Program-made: the position numbers and the translations under genes
Part shown: one piece after another, positions 37,261-44,946 of the stretch
How the letters are laid out: every line of letters begins with the position of its first letter
How positions within the stretch are numbered: the first letter of the stretch is position 1
NCBI RefSeq assembly: GCF_000971055.1
Contig: NZ_LARW01000108.1
Span: 58,409-122,408, forward strand
DNA: 64,000 nt
Direction: 5' to 3'
Source: Sphingomonas sp. SRS2
Lineage (GTDB): Bacteria > Pseudomonadota > Alphaproteobacteria > Sphingomonadales > Sphingomonadaceae
Notes under the pieces: generated by a model
Database searches by the model: none
What the model was told of the DNA's origin: nothing
Seen by the model: the letters and a program-made list of their open reading frames with translations, nothing else

Positions 37261-37620
37261 ATGGCAGAAGGCTTGCGTGATGATCGGGAGGACGGCGCGA
37301 CGCATATCGCCGGGATCTCCGAAGATGGCATCTCGGTGGTGATTGATGGCGAGCAGCGCCTCATCGGCTGGTCGGCGGTCTCCGGCATCACCAGCGCTGT
37401 GTCGAAGCGCGACGACGACATGGTTTTCGTTGCGATTACGATCGACGCCGCGGATGGCGAGCGCTGCCTTCTCGTTGCCCAAGATGATCCGATATGGACC
37501 GAACTGGTCGAACTGCTCCATCTTTGCCTGCCCGTCGCACCTTTGGACGCGTGGGCAGCGGGAACAGCGGCGTTTCCTGGTGCCTACACGCTGTACCGGC
37601 GCCCGATCGTCGGACGATAG
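37261..37620 (+). CDS. Conserved protein of unknown function
   Basis: The 119-residue protein has a beta-rich first half (ISEDGISVVIDGEQRLIGW, MVFVAITID) and PIWTELVELLHLCLP later. The start ATG 37261 directly follows the previous stop. It is followed by a perfect 9-bp hairpin. I recognise no family. Confidence 0.55.
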   Translation: MAEGLRDDREDGATHIAGISEDGISVVIDGEQRLIGWSAVSGITSAVSKRDDDMVFVAITIDAADGERCLLVAQDDPIWTELVELLHLCLPVAPLDAWAAGTAAFPGAYTLYRRPIVGR

Positions 37621-37642
37621 GGGCGGCGCCTGAGCGCCGCCC
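37621..37642. terminator. Bidirectional hairpin between convergent genes
   Basis: GGGCGGCGC-CTGA-GCGCCGCCC is a perfect nine-base stem located between the plus-strand stop at 37620 and the minus-strand stop of ssb at 37649. There is no T-run. Confidence 0.65.
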
Positions 37643-37648
37643 GATCGA

Positions 37649-37969
37649 TCAGAAGAAATCGATCTTGTCGGCGATGATTTCGCAGCCATAGCGAGTGACC
37701 CCGTCGCGGTCCTCCCAGCTCGAATAGTGGAGCCGGCCGGTGATCGCGACGACGTTGCCCTTCTCACGGGTGGCGGCGCCTTTGCCGAGCCCATTGAAGC
37801 AGGTGACCTTGTGAAACTCGGTCTCCTTGGCGGTGTAGCCGGTGGCCTCGTCGACATAGGTCTTGCCGTCCTTGAGCTTGACGCGGTCGGTGGCGACGAT
37901 GAGGGTGGTGACGGTGCCGCGGGTTTCGGGATCCTTGGCGACCCGGCCGGTGATGTTGACGTTGTTCAT
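37649..37969 (-). CDS. ssb: Single-stranded DNA-binding protein (plasmid/ICE type)
   Basis: The 106-residue protein begins MNNVNITGRVAKDPETRG and has the OB-fold pattern of SSB, with WEDRDGVTRYGCEIIADKI near the end. The long acidic C-terminal tail of chromosomal SSB is missing. GGAG precedes ATG 37969, which is better than the upstream ATG at 38191. SSB proteins on conjugative elements coat transferred single strands. The leader is a large structured region. Confidence 0.82.
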   Translation of the reverse strand: MNNVNITGRVAKDPETRGTVTTLIVATDRVKLKDGKTYVDEATGYTAKETEFHKVTCFNGLGKGAATREKGNVVAITGRLHYSSWEDRDGVTRYGCEIIADKIDFF

Positions 37970-38008
37970 GGCGGTGCTCCTTGGTTGGTCCGACGGCCTT
38001 CCCGCCGG

Positions 38009-38160
38009 TGACACCGAAAGAGCGGCGTGCGGTGTCGCATCGCACTGGAGCGCAAGCGGAGGGGAACCCGCGTAAGGGAGCTGGCGCGGGCAGCCGCGTA
38101 GCGGCAACACGGGCGACCGTAAGCGGGTTGCGATGCGACGCCGTCTCGCCGCAGGTGTCA
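38009..38160 (-). promoter_or_regulatory. Large nested-stem leader upstream of ssb
   Basis: Three nested perfect stems are visible: TGACACC/GGTGTCA (38009-38015 with 38154-38160), GCGGCG/CGCCGC (38022-38027 with 38147-38152) and GTCGCATCGCA/TGCGATGCGAC (38034-38044 with 38129-38139). Smaller hairpins fill the centre. It ends 40 bases before the ssb start. It may be a regulatory RNA or a DNA secondary-structure site. Confidence 0.55.
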
Positions 38161-38571
38161 CAGGAAAGGCGAAGGGAGGTCGGTGGGCCAATCAGGAGAT
38201 CAGGCGCCTTGGACGTCCAACCTGAGCGGTGGTGCCGGGCGATGGTCTGAAACCCGCAGGCATCGCGATCCGTGTTCGCCTGCCCATTGGCGTGAGGCCG
38301 GAGGTCATCCGCCGACGTCTGGCGACACCGCCTGGAGAGAGGTACACGGGCAATGCCAAGGGCGCGATAGGCGCGTTCCGAGAGCGGCACGAGTGCGATC
38401 GCGGCACCGCCTGGGCGACAGGTTGGTCGCGGTGGCGACCCATCGATGCCGGATGGCCCATCCTGATAGACGCTGGGCGATAGGCGGGAGCAGCGCCGTC
38501 CCTTGCGTCAGAGCAATTGGTGGCAGCGGCAAGGGGCCAAGCGATTGCGCAAACGACGGGGCTTTGCCCCG
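38161..38571. other. Non-coding stretch
   Basis: About 410 bases between the structured leader and the MazF-like gene. Open frames here have poor composition and no ribosome-binding sites. I see no gene. Confidence 0.4.
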
Positions 38572-39042
38572 TCAATCTCTGGAGAGCGGCTTTATATGGA
38601 GGCAGGCATCCAGCGCGGTGGCAAAGAAGCCCGGCGTGCAACGACCGAAGAGGAAGCTACCGGTCTTGTCGATCGGTCGCAGATCATGGCCGACCCATTC
38701 GAAGGCGTTGAGTTCGCCGGGGACCAGGCTCGAGCCGGTGTTGCCACCCACCCCCATCGCCGAGGCGACAGGCGCCGGGATGGCGAGCGAGGATGCTGGT
38801 TTGTCGTCACCTTTCGTGGTGAGCGGGATGACGGTGACGCGGCGGCCGACGACGGCCATCACCATTACCGGGCGGGCCTTGACGCCCTCGTCGCGGCCCG
38901 CCTGCGCTTCACGGGCGAAAAGGAAGACGTAGTTCAGAACGTCGCCGCGTCTCGGCAGCGGGGTCGAGTTCGTCGTCCCACTTGTCGGCGGCGATTTCTG
39001 CGGCGCTTGGCCGGGCAGCTTCAAGGTGGGCCTTTTGCTCAT
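38572..39042 (-). CDS. MazF/PemK-like protein, probable toxin of a Phd-paired module
   Basis: The 156-residue protein has a Pro-rich N-terminus, then PRRGDVLNYVFLF, then ARPVMVMAVVGRRVTVIPLTT, the beta-barrel pattern of MazF/PemK-like endoribonucleases. The canonical RPxxV element reads ARPVMVM. It overlaps the antitoxin gene by 134 bases from ATG 39042, unusually long; I found no later good start. The domain is recognisable but diverged, so ribonuclease activity is uncertain. Confidence 0.55.
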   Translation of the reverse strand: MSKRPTLKLPGQAPQKSPPTSGTTNSTPLPRRGDVLNYVFLFAREAQAGRDEGVKARPVMVMAVVGRRVTVIPLTTKGDDKPASSLAIPAPVASAMGVGGNTGSSLVPGELNAFEWVGHDLRPIDKTGSFLFGRCTPGFFATALDACLHIKPLSRD

Positions 39043-39268
39043 CGGTCATCGTCTCAGGGGTTATGACCTCGCGATAGCCGTGGAGGGCTTCCAGCGCATG
39101 TTCCAGAAACTCCATGCTGACGATCGCAGCGCGTGGCCGCTGATGTTTTTGCAGGATCACCGGTTCGCGCTGGCAGTCATCGACGATCTGGCCGAGGCGG
39201 TTATGGGCGTCGGTCAGTTTGACCGCGGTGAAGTGGTCGAAGTTCCTTTCGGGCTCAGCAGATGCCAT
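38909..39268 (-). CDS. Phd/YefM-type antitoxin
   Basis: The 119-residue protein from ATG 39268 has the Phd fold: FTAVKLTDAHNRLGQIVDDC, then EPVILQKHQRPRAAIVSMEF. AGGAG lies eight bases upstream of this ATG; ATG 39274 is too close to it. The C-terminal tail is charged, as expected for the toxin-binding part. Phd normally pairs with Doc or RelE; pairing with a MazF-like protein is less common. Confidence 0.75.
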   Translation of the reverse strand: MASAEPERNFDHFTAVKLTDAHNRLGQIVDDCQREPVILQKHQRPRAAIVSMEFLEHALEALHGYREVITPETMTDEQKAHLEAARPSAAEIAADKWDDELDPAAETRRRSELRLPFRP

Positions 39269-39412
39269 GTCCATGTCTCCTGGCCGCCTCATTGGTGTCG
39301 ATCGCTGTGACCCCACAGCCAGAATCGCACAGACATCTCGGCGCGGCGCAATTTATATAAAATAGCCATTCTGGAAAGAATGGCAAGTTCTCGCTGGTCC
39401 GGCATGAACGCC

Positions 39413-39700
39413 CTATCGCCACGGGCATGCGATCACGAGGTAGTGATCGATAGGCTGCGCGGGGTCGTTTCCTGGCGCTTCCGCCACAAGGCGCTCTTCG
39501 AGATGGCAGACATAGAGCCAAGCGTCCGCGAGATCGCCAATAATATGGTCGTCGGCCATGGATGTTTCGCGCGCAAATTGATCGCCCAGGGCGGTCCAGT
39601 CGAGTGCCTCGAGGAACCGCTGGCGGCGGACAGCGAAGCGTTCGAGGGCCGCATGGTCGCGCAGCGCGCGTGCGTAGAGATCTGCGAGAGCGAGGCGCAT
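39413..39700 (-). CDS. Small helical protein of unknown function
   Basis: The 95-residue protein from ATG 39700 has GGAG five bases upstream. It is helical (LADLYARALRDHAALERFAV) with an acidic mid-region (ADDHIIGDLADAWLYVCHLEE). No family is recognised. A terminator hairpin lies just upstream of it. Confidence 0.55.
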   Translation of the reverse strand: MRLALADLYARALRDHAALERFAVRRQRFLEALDWTALGDQFARETSMADDHIIGDLADAWLYVCHLEERLVAEAPGNDPAQPIDHYLVIACPWR

Positions 39701-39729
39701 ATCATCTCCTCGGGTCAGGGGGCAGTGAA

Positions 39730-39774
39730 GAAAAGGCAGGGCCCGCCTCGCCGGGAGAGCGAAGCGAGCCCTGC
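39730..39774 (-). terminator. Rho-independent terminator of the DUF736 gene
   Basis: On the minus strand GCAGGGC (39774-39768) pairs with GCCCTGC (39742-39736), with further pairing inside, and is followed by CTTTTC. Confidence 0.7.
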
Positions 39775-39830
39775 AGGTGGCCGCGCGCCGTGGGACTAGA
39801 CGCGCGGGAGGGTGGAGCGGTGAGGCGCGA

Positions 39831-40349
39831 TCATTCGACCGGTTCAGGCGTGCGCTGGCGACGTTGGCGACGCCCGGAGGCGGGCTGGTCGCCGCCTGTG
39901 AAAGCGTCGTTGGCCGAAGATTCGCCGAGGCCATCGGTGCCGGCGCCGGAGTTGGCGGGGACCTCCTCGCTGCCGGGGAGCGGCGGCAGGCCGTCATCGG
40001 CCGCGACCGAGTCGGTGGGTGCGTCGCGGCGACGGGTCGGGCGCGACCAGACGATGTTGTACGAGCCGTCGTCCTGGCGGAAGGCGGAGATGTAGAGCGG
40101 CTTGTCGAGGCTCGGATCCTCGATCTTGCCGTTGAGGAACGTCTCGCCGGTCGCGTTGGACGCCAGTTCGAACAGCGCGCCGACCTGCACCCATTGGCGG
40201 GCGGCGGACAGCGCGAGGATTTCGAACTTGGGCGCGCGCGGATTGGCCGACTGGACGGTGCGCAGCGCGATGATCATCGCGACGGTCAGGGTCGAAATCT
40301 TGCCGGCGTAGGTGCCGCTGGCGTTCTGCGAAATGGTGCCGATGTTCAT
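39831..40349 (-). CDS. DUF736 family protein
   Basis: The 172-residue protein from ATG 40349 (AGGAGAATTCCC upstream) begins MNIGTISQNASGTYAGKIST, the typical DUF736 start, and has the conserved EDPSLDKPLYISAF region. The C-terminal 60 residues are low-complexity and Arg/Pro/Glu-rich. DUF736 genes are widespread on alphaproteobacterial conjugative elements. Their function is unknown. Confidence 0.85.
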   Translation of the reverse strand: MNIGTISQNASGTYAGKISTLTVAMIIALRTVQSANPRAPKFEILALSAARQWVQVGALFELASNATGETFLNGKIEDPSLDKPLYISAFRQDDGSYNIVWSRPTRRRDAPTDSVAADDGLPPLPGSEEVPANSGAGTDGLGESSANDAFTGGDQPASGRRQRRQRTPEPVE

Positions 40350-40511
40350 GGGAATTCTCCTGGATGATGCGCTCGAACCCCTTGTCCGAGACATCTTCCT
40401 CGTTCCCACTCAGCTCCTCGGCCGTTCGGCCGAGCAAGGCGCATCAGCGCCGCTCCGGCGGCCGCCCCTTCGGCGGCGACGGGATCGTTCCTGGCCGACG
40501 CTTGCGTTGAT

Positions 40512-40841
40512 TTAGTGGATCGAGCCGAATATTCGCCGCTTGGCGGCCTGCTGATGCTCTCCGTCCTTGATCCCGACCGTCGCCTGCATCTCGGCCTGGA
40601 GCCGATCGGACAGGTCGTCGGGGATGATCGCATAGGGCGCGACGATGGCGATCGCGGCCTCGGGCGTTGCCAGCTCGCCCGGCTCGGTACCGAACCAGAT
40701 CGTCGCCTCGCCCTCCTCGGCCTCGGCCTCGGTGGGGGTGAACACTTGCGCGAAGAAGGTCTGCAGCGGCCGATCCCACCCGATCACGGCTCTGATGATC
40801 GACGGCTGATCCGGCCTGGGCTTCAGTTCATGGCGGCTCAT
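40512..40841 (-). CDS. Conserved backbone protein of unknown function
   Basis: The 109-residue protein begins MSRHELKPRPDQPSIIRAVI and contains GWDRPLQTFFAQVF and ATIWFGTEPGELATPE. It looks like a compact domain, but I cannot name it. Its start overlaps the upstream gene by four bases. Confidence 0.6.
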   Translation of the reverse strand: MSRHELKPRPDQPSIIRAVIGWDRPLQTFFAQVFTPTEAEAEEGEATIWFGTEPGELATPEAAIAIVAPYAIIPDDLSDRLQAEMQATVGIKDGEHQQAAKRRIFGSIH

Positions 40842-41032
40842 TCCGAGGTCCTCCGGATCCGGTGCGCGACGTGGCGCGCCGCGCCTTCGGCGCTGCTGAT
40901 CGCTTTGCCCGCCGCAGCCGCGGCGTTCCTCGCCCCGGCCTGTCGAAGGAGTGTACGGGCTTCGCGCAATCGCTCAACCGCAATTGCGATGGCCTGGCCA
41001 TGTTCGTGGGTTGCCGGTGTTATGTGGCGCAT
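40838..41032 (-). CDS. Small alanine-rich helical protein
   Basis: The 64-residue helical protein has an AGGAG site upstream of ATG 41032 and overlaps the next gene (ATGA). It contains IAIAVERLREARTLLRQAGA. Function unknown. Confidence 0.5.
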   Translation of the reverse strand: MRHITPATHEHGQAIAIAVERLREARTLLRQAGARNAAAAAGKAISSAEGAARHVAHRIRRTSE

Positions 41033-41083
41033 GATGGTCTCCTGCGTGGATTATCGGCGGCGGCGGCAGGGCGTGGATCCACG

Positions 41084-41551
41084 CTATGCGGCGGGCCGTT
41101 CGGGGAGTGAGCCCTCGACGACGAGCGGCGGCACCTTGGCGTCTGCAGCGTCGAAATGGGCGCGGATGGCTTCCATCGAGCCGAGCTTCTCGGCGGTTTC
41201 TCGGCCGATCATCACGCAATCGTCCTCATCGGCGGCGAACCAGGCCGGTTCTCCGTCACCGCTGAAGACGACGCGCTCGCCGCCCCATTGGCCGGCGTAG
41301 GAGCCGGACCACCGGGAATAGACGATGCGCTTCTCGCGGCACCACGCCTCGAGCGCCTCGAAGCGGCCAAAGGCGACTTCATGCGCGCACAGGCTGAGCG
41401 GCTCCCCGACGTTGCGATGCTCTGGCTCGAAAGGCTCGCCGTCCCATTCGATCGACAGGCCCTCGAGGGCGATGAGCTCTGTGAGCTCGGCATAGTCAGC
41501 GGCGGACATCGTGCCGCCCAGAACGATGGACGCAGAAACGCGATCGGCCAT
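41084..41551 (-). CDS. Conserved acidic protein of unknown function
   Basis: The 155-residue protein from ATG 41551 is preceded by GGAGG. It contains SIVLGGTMSAADYAELTELI and VFSGDGEPAWFAADEDD. Its acidity recalls DNA-mimic and antirestriction proteins, but I see no specific motif, so this is only a thought. No family is recognised. Confidence 0.55.
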   Translation of the reverse strand: MADRVSASIVLGGTMSAADYAELTELIALEGLSIEWDGEPFEPEHRNVGEPLSLCAHEVAFGRFEALEAWCREKRIVYSRWSGSYAGQWGGERVVFSGDGEPAWFAADEDDCVMIGRETAEKLGSMEAIRAHFDAADAKVPPLVVEGSLPERPAA

Positions 41552-41629
41552 GATTTCCTCCGGAGCTAAGAGTGAGGTGACGCCCAAAGGGGCCGTGGGA
41601 GCGCGCGAGAGACGGGTTTTCGGATGCGG

Positions 41630-41989
41630 TCAGTCGTCCTCGGGCAACATGATCGTCATGACTCGGGTCGTGATCGCGGCGTTCGCCGGGTCCTCGGACC
41701 CATATTCCAGCGCCACATCATAATAATCGATCTTGAAGCGCACGATCTCGGCGCCGACGGTGAACTCGCCGCGGTCGCGCTCCGGGCCATCCTCTGTGCG
41801 GAACTGGTAGCTGCGCACCGCCGCCATCAGCTTGGCCTGGGCGATTATCTCCAGAGTTCGGCCCTCGCCACGTGCGATCCGTCCGAGGCAGGTCCGGGTG
41901 ACGACGATACGGGCGTTGCGGTCGAGGCCTTGTCGGCAGCGATCATTGAGCGCTGCGATCTTGACTATGTCGTAAGTCATGGTGGTCAT
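41630..41989 (-). CDS. DUF3768-like protein
   Basis: The 119-residue protein from ATG 41989 (GGAGG upstream) has the DUF3768-like pattern IAALNDRCRQGLDRNARIVVTRT..., ending in EIVRFKIDYYDVALEYGSEDP. The family is common on alphaproteobacterial mobile elements and has no known function. Its start overlaps the stop of the split PAPS-reductase-like gene (ATGA), so both were once co-translated. Confidence 0.75.
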   Translation of the reverse strand: MTTMTYDIVKIAALNDRCRQGLDRNARIVVTRTCLGRIARGEGRTLEIIAQAKLMAAVRSYQFRTEDGPERDRGEFTVGAEIVRFKIDYYDVALEYGSEDPANAAITTRVMTIMLPEDD

Positions 41990-42588
41990 GCCGCCTCCAT
42001 CAAGCCAGCGTTGAATTGATCGAGCCATTCCGACATCGCGGGTCGCTCGCTGATCGGAACGAGCGCGGCAGCGTCCTGAAAGCGGACGAGCTCGGTCGGC
42101 GCGTCGCGAATGATCGCATCGATCTCGTCGGCGGCGAGGAGCTGCTCGGCGCGGATGAAATCCGTGATGCGGCCTGGCCGGGTTCGCGTCGATCGGCGCC
42201 AGAGTCCTTCGACCGTCCGCAGCCGTGGCGCGGCGCGCGCTTCGATCAGCACGATGATGCGCAGGCACCATGTCGGGAGGGCCCGCACTTCGTCGGGGCG
42301 CATAGCGCCGCAGAAGAAGCAGCTGGATTTCGGCGGGACGGGCAGGCCTTCGGCCTCGATCCGCTCGATGCATCGGTCGCGGGTCCAGCCCCAATCCCGC
42401 AGCGGGTAGCGGCAATCGAAGAGCGTGTTCGCGATTGTCGATGCGTGGGCATAGCGCCGCGTGTCGGCCGGCGAGGCATCATATCCGATCAGCCGAACGA
42501 CCTTCTGGCCGCGCGCCCAGGCTTGTTGTGCGGGTTCCCAAGCTTTCAGGAACGCGTCCTGCGGGGCCACCTTCCATTTGAGGCTGCA
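41986..42588 (-). pseudogene. C-terminal part of a PAPS-reductase-like gene split by a transposon
   Basis: This piece of about 200 codons continues the reading frame of 51776-52177. Reading up to the transposon end gives CSLKWKVAPQDAFLKAW. It carries a CxxC-type SCFFCGAMRPDE and RDWGWTRDRC. If the transposon is removed (42589-51778), the N-part ends ...GRHSC and this part begins SLKWKV, giving one protein of about 333 residues. A GTG at 42570 might allow translation of this half alone, but without the nucleotide-binding half. Confidence 0.88.
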
Positions 42589-42691
42589 TTAGGTCTGGAT
42601 CGACCTGTCTTATTGGCCTCGCAAAGCTCGCATTTCCGTCGTTCCTTCACCCTCTCCCCTTGCATGACGCCCGATTAGGGCGTGACCGCCT

Positions 42692-43150
42692 TCAGGCAAC
42701 AGAGGGATCGGGCGCTCCGGCGTTGGTGCGGATCGGAACGGGCCGGCGCATCCGATCGAATTCCTGCACGAGTTGCGCGTTGCGGCGTTCGAGCCGTTCC
42801 GCCCGCTGCTCGGCTTCGACAGCGCGCTTCAGCAGGCTGGCATTATGTGTTGCAAGGGCGATGTTCCTAGCTTCAGCATCGCGAAGAGCAGAGCGTGTGC
42901 GATCAGCCTCGCCTGCGGCCGTTTCAGCGGCCCCCTCACGCTGCGACTGAAGCTCACGCAGGGCGTCGAGAACGCCGGCATGGTGGGTATAGATGATGTT
43001 GCGGCCGACCCCGGCTGCTCGTGCGAGCCCGGCGACCGTTGGCGCGGTGGACGCGTTATTAGCGAGGACGCTAAGGGCTTCGCGCAGGCGTGCATCGGTG
43101 TTCGCCCGCCGACGGGCTTGTGGGGTGGACAGATCAGTCTCGGACGCCAT
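42692..43150 (-). CDS. TnpC-like (DUF6262-type) transposition accessory protein
   Basis: The 152-residue protein from ATG 43150 has an HTH-like N-terminus (STAPTVAGLARAAGVGRNII) and a long C-terminal coiled coil (KRAVEAEQRAERLERRNAQL). This matches the small third protein of Tn554-type elements, which improves recombination frequency and orientation. It overlaps the upstream recombinase by 17 bases and is the last gene of the transposition operon. A hairpin with ACGCCC/GGGCGT arms follows at about 42666-42682. Confidence 0.75.
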   Translation of the reverse strand: MASETDLSTPQARRRANTDARLREALSVLANNASTAPTVAGLARAAGVGRNIIYTHHAGVLDALRELQSQREGAAETAAGEADRTRSALRDAEARNIALATHNASLLKRAVEAEQRAERLERRNAQLVQEFDRMRRPVPIRTNAGAPDPSVA

Positions 43151-44942
43151 CGGCATTTCCTTTGTCGAGCTGGGCCAAGATGCGGAGAGATTCCTGGATG
43201 CGTGCTTCGGCAAGCGCGCGGCTCTCGGCATCGAGGTCATCGCGCTGGGTCAGCGCGGTGTTACGTTCAAGGCGCGCCTCCCAGACCGGCCTATGCCGGT
43301 CAGTCACGGCGAAGTTGGCGCAACTTGAGCAGGTGCTTTGCGTGCGAAGCACTGGGTTCGGCTCGCGCTCGCCGCCGAGGCAAGCGGATGTCTCCCGGCG
43401 GTAAAGGCAATAGCCCCAGTCGCAGACGCCGAGGCGCATATCCGTTTCGGCGAGGATTTCGGTAATATAGGCATCGACATCGCCCGATCCCGTGCGCCCG
43501 CGGAACGGCGATCGCTCGGAGAGCATGACGCCCGCCTTCCCCGCAACGTGCGGAGCCAGGAGCAGGTCTTCCAGCGCCTTGCGGGTTTCTTCGGCGGCCT
43601 GCTCGTCGATCAACTCGGCAAGCTCGAAGTCGGTGCCGACATAGGCCCGGTCGGTCATCGCGCGGTGGACATGCCCGAGATGGCGTTGCAGCGCCGTCAG
43701 GCCGGTGCGGTCGCGCCGCCCGATGAACCGCGAGAACGTCTTGCGCCCCTGATAGGTGGTCAGGCGCCAGGTGCCGCCTTGGTGGTCCGGCAAGGCGAGG
43801 AACGGCGCAAGCCGCTCGTTCAAGCGGACATTGACCATGGGTGACCGCAGTCGGGCGACCGGCATCATCGTCGGGAGCGGTGATCGTCCCCGACCGAGCT
43901 GGTGGAGCCAGAGATTCTTCTCGCCGCTGAGTTCGCGGAGCGGAGCGGAGAGACGCTCGAGTATGTGGATTGCGCGCTGGACCGGCTCGGGCGCGAGCCA
44001 ACGGTGGAGGTCGCCATGTTTCGTCAGCGACGTCTTCGTGATCGTGCCGACCAGATAGACGTGTTCCTCGCCGTCTTCGTCGGTCGCGCGCCGTTCGAGG
44101 CAGCCCTCTTCAAGCCTGAGTATCTCGGAGGCGCGCGCGCCAACAAGATAGGCGATGACGGTGAAGCAGGCATCGCCAAGCCGGTCGAGCATGAACGCCA
44201 GGCGGCGCAGTGGCCATTCCGGATTCGGATACCGATCGGCGCAGGGACATGGCTCGGCCAGCATCGCGCGTCTGATATGCCAGTGGAGCATTCGTCCCTG
44301 GTGCCGTGGTCGGAGCCGTTCATACAGGTCTGCGAGATGGTCGCGCAGGGCGATTATCTGGTCCGCCGGATCGCCGAGCAACTCGATTGCCCCGCTGATC
44401 AGCGGCACGGCGATCTCGTCAGGGGTATAGGGATGACCGCCATAAGGCTTCCAGTGCCGCTTCCCGACCGAGGCGGCGCGAGGCGGTGCCGTCGGCGGCG
44501 CGTCGTCCAGCTTGTCGCGCTGCATATGGAAGGTGCGGATCGTGCCGAGATGGCCTTCGGCGGTGCTGAGCGAGAGCAACGCGCCGTTCCTGCCCGGGCG
44601 TGCGCGCAGCATCGCCACGAAGCGACCCACGGTGTCCTGATCGAGATCCCTGAAGCGTCGGACGTTTTCCGCCGCCATCCACCGGGCAAGGAAGCGGATA
44701 TGACTGAAGTGGCCGCGGATCGTTTCCTTTCGGAGCGGCATCCGGCCTTCGGGTGGATCGTGCCGCAGCGAGAGCAGGAACAGTTCGGCCGCGTGCCGGA
44801 GCAGCGTCCACTGATCGTCGCTGAACCGGCTTCCGTCCGGCATTTCGAACCCCCAGTTGAACGTCATCGCGGCGGGCACGCCTTCGTTCCCGAGCAATGG
44901 AGCCGGAACCTGGGTGAACGTGGATGTCGGGACGGAGGCCAT
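43134..44942 (-). CDS. Tyrosine recombinase, TnpB-like, third in tandem
   Basis: The 602-residue protein has an N-terminal core-binding region and a C-terminal catalytic domain: GARASEILRLE with the first Arg, TYQGRKTFSRFIGRR around the second Arg, and LGHVHRAMTDRAYVG with His and the candidate Tyr. The end carries cysteine-rich pairs (CDWGYC, CSSCANF), probably a zinc site. The second-Arg box is GRKTF rather than HxLRHTF, as often in TnpB-type enzymes. It begins four bases after the upstream recombinase. Confidence 0.85.
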   Translation of the reverse strand: MASVPTSTFTQVPAPLLGNEGVPAAMTFNWGFEMPDGSRFSDDQWTLLRHAAELFLLSLRHDPPEGRMPLRKETIRGHFSHIRFLARWMAAENVRRFRDLDQDTVGRFVAMLRARPGRNGALLSLSTAEGHLGTIRTFHMQRDKLDDAPPTAPPRAASVGKRHWKPYGGHPYTPDEIAVPLISGAIELLGDPADQIIALRDHLADLYERLRPRHQGRMLHWHIRRAMLAEPCPCADRYPNPEWPLRRLAFMLDRLGDACFTVIAYLVGARASEILRLEEGCLERRATDEDGEEHVYLVGTITKTSLTKHGDLHRWLAPEPVQRAIHILERLSAPLRELSGEKNLWLHQLGRGRSPLPTMMPVARLRSPMVNVRLNERLAPFLALPDHQGGTWRLTTYQGRKTFSRFIGRRDRTGLTALQRHLGHVHRAMTDRAYVGTDFELAELIDEQAAEETRKALEDLLLAPHVAGKAGVMLSERSPFRGRTGSGDVDAYITEILAETDMRLGVCDWGYCLYRRETSACLGGEREPNPVLRTQSTCSSCANFAVTDRHRPVWEARLERNTALTQRDDLDAESRALAEARIQESLRILAQLDKGNADGVRD

Positions 44943-44946
44943 GAGG

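Noticed and set aside
38192..38641. 149-codon minus-strand frame between ssb and the MazF-like gene
   Set aside because: Arg/Pro-rich with no domain, no ribosome-binding site, and partly overlapping the toxin gene end.
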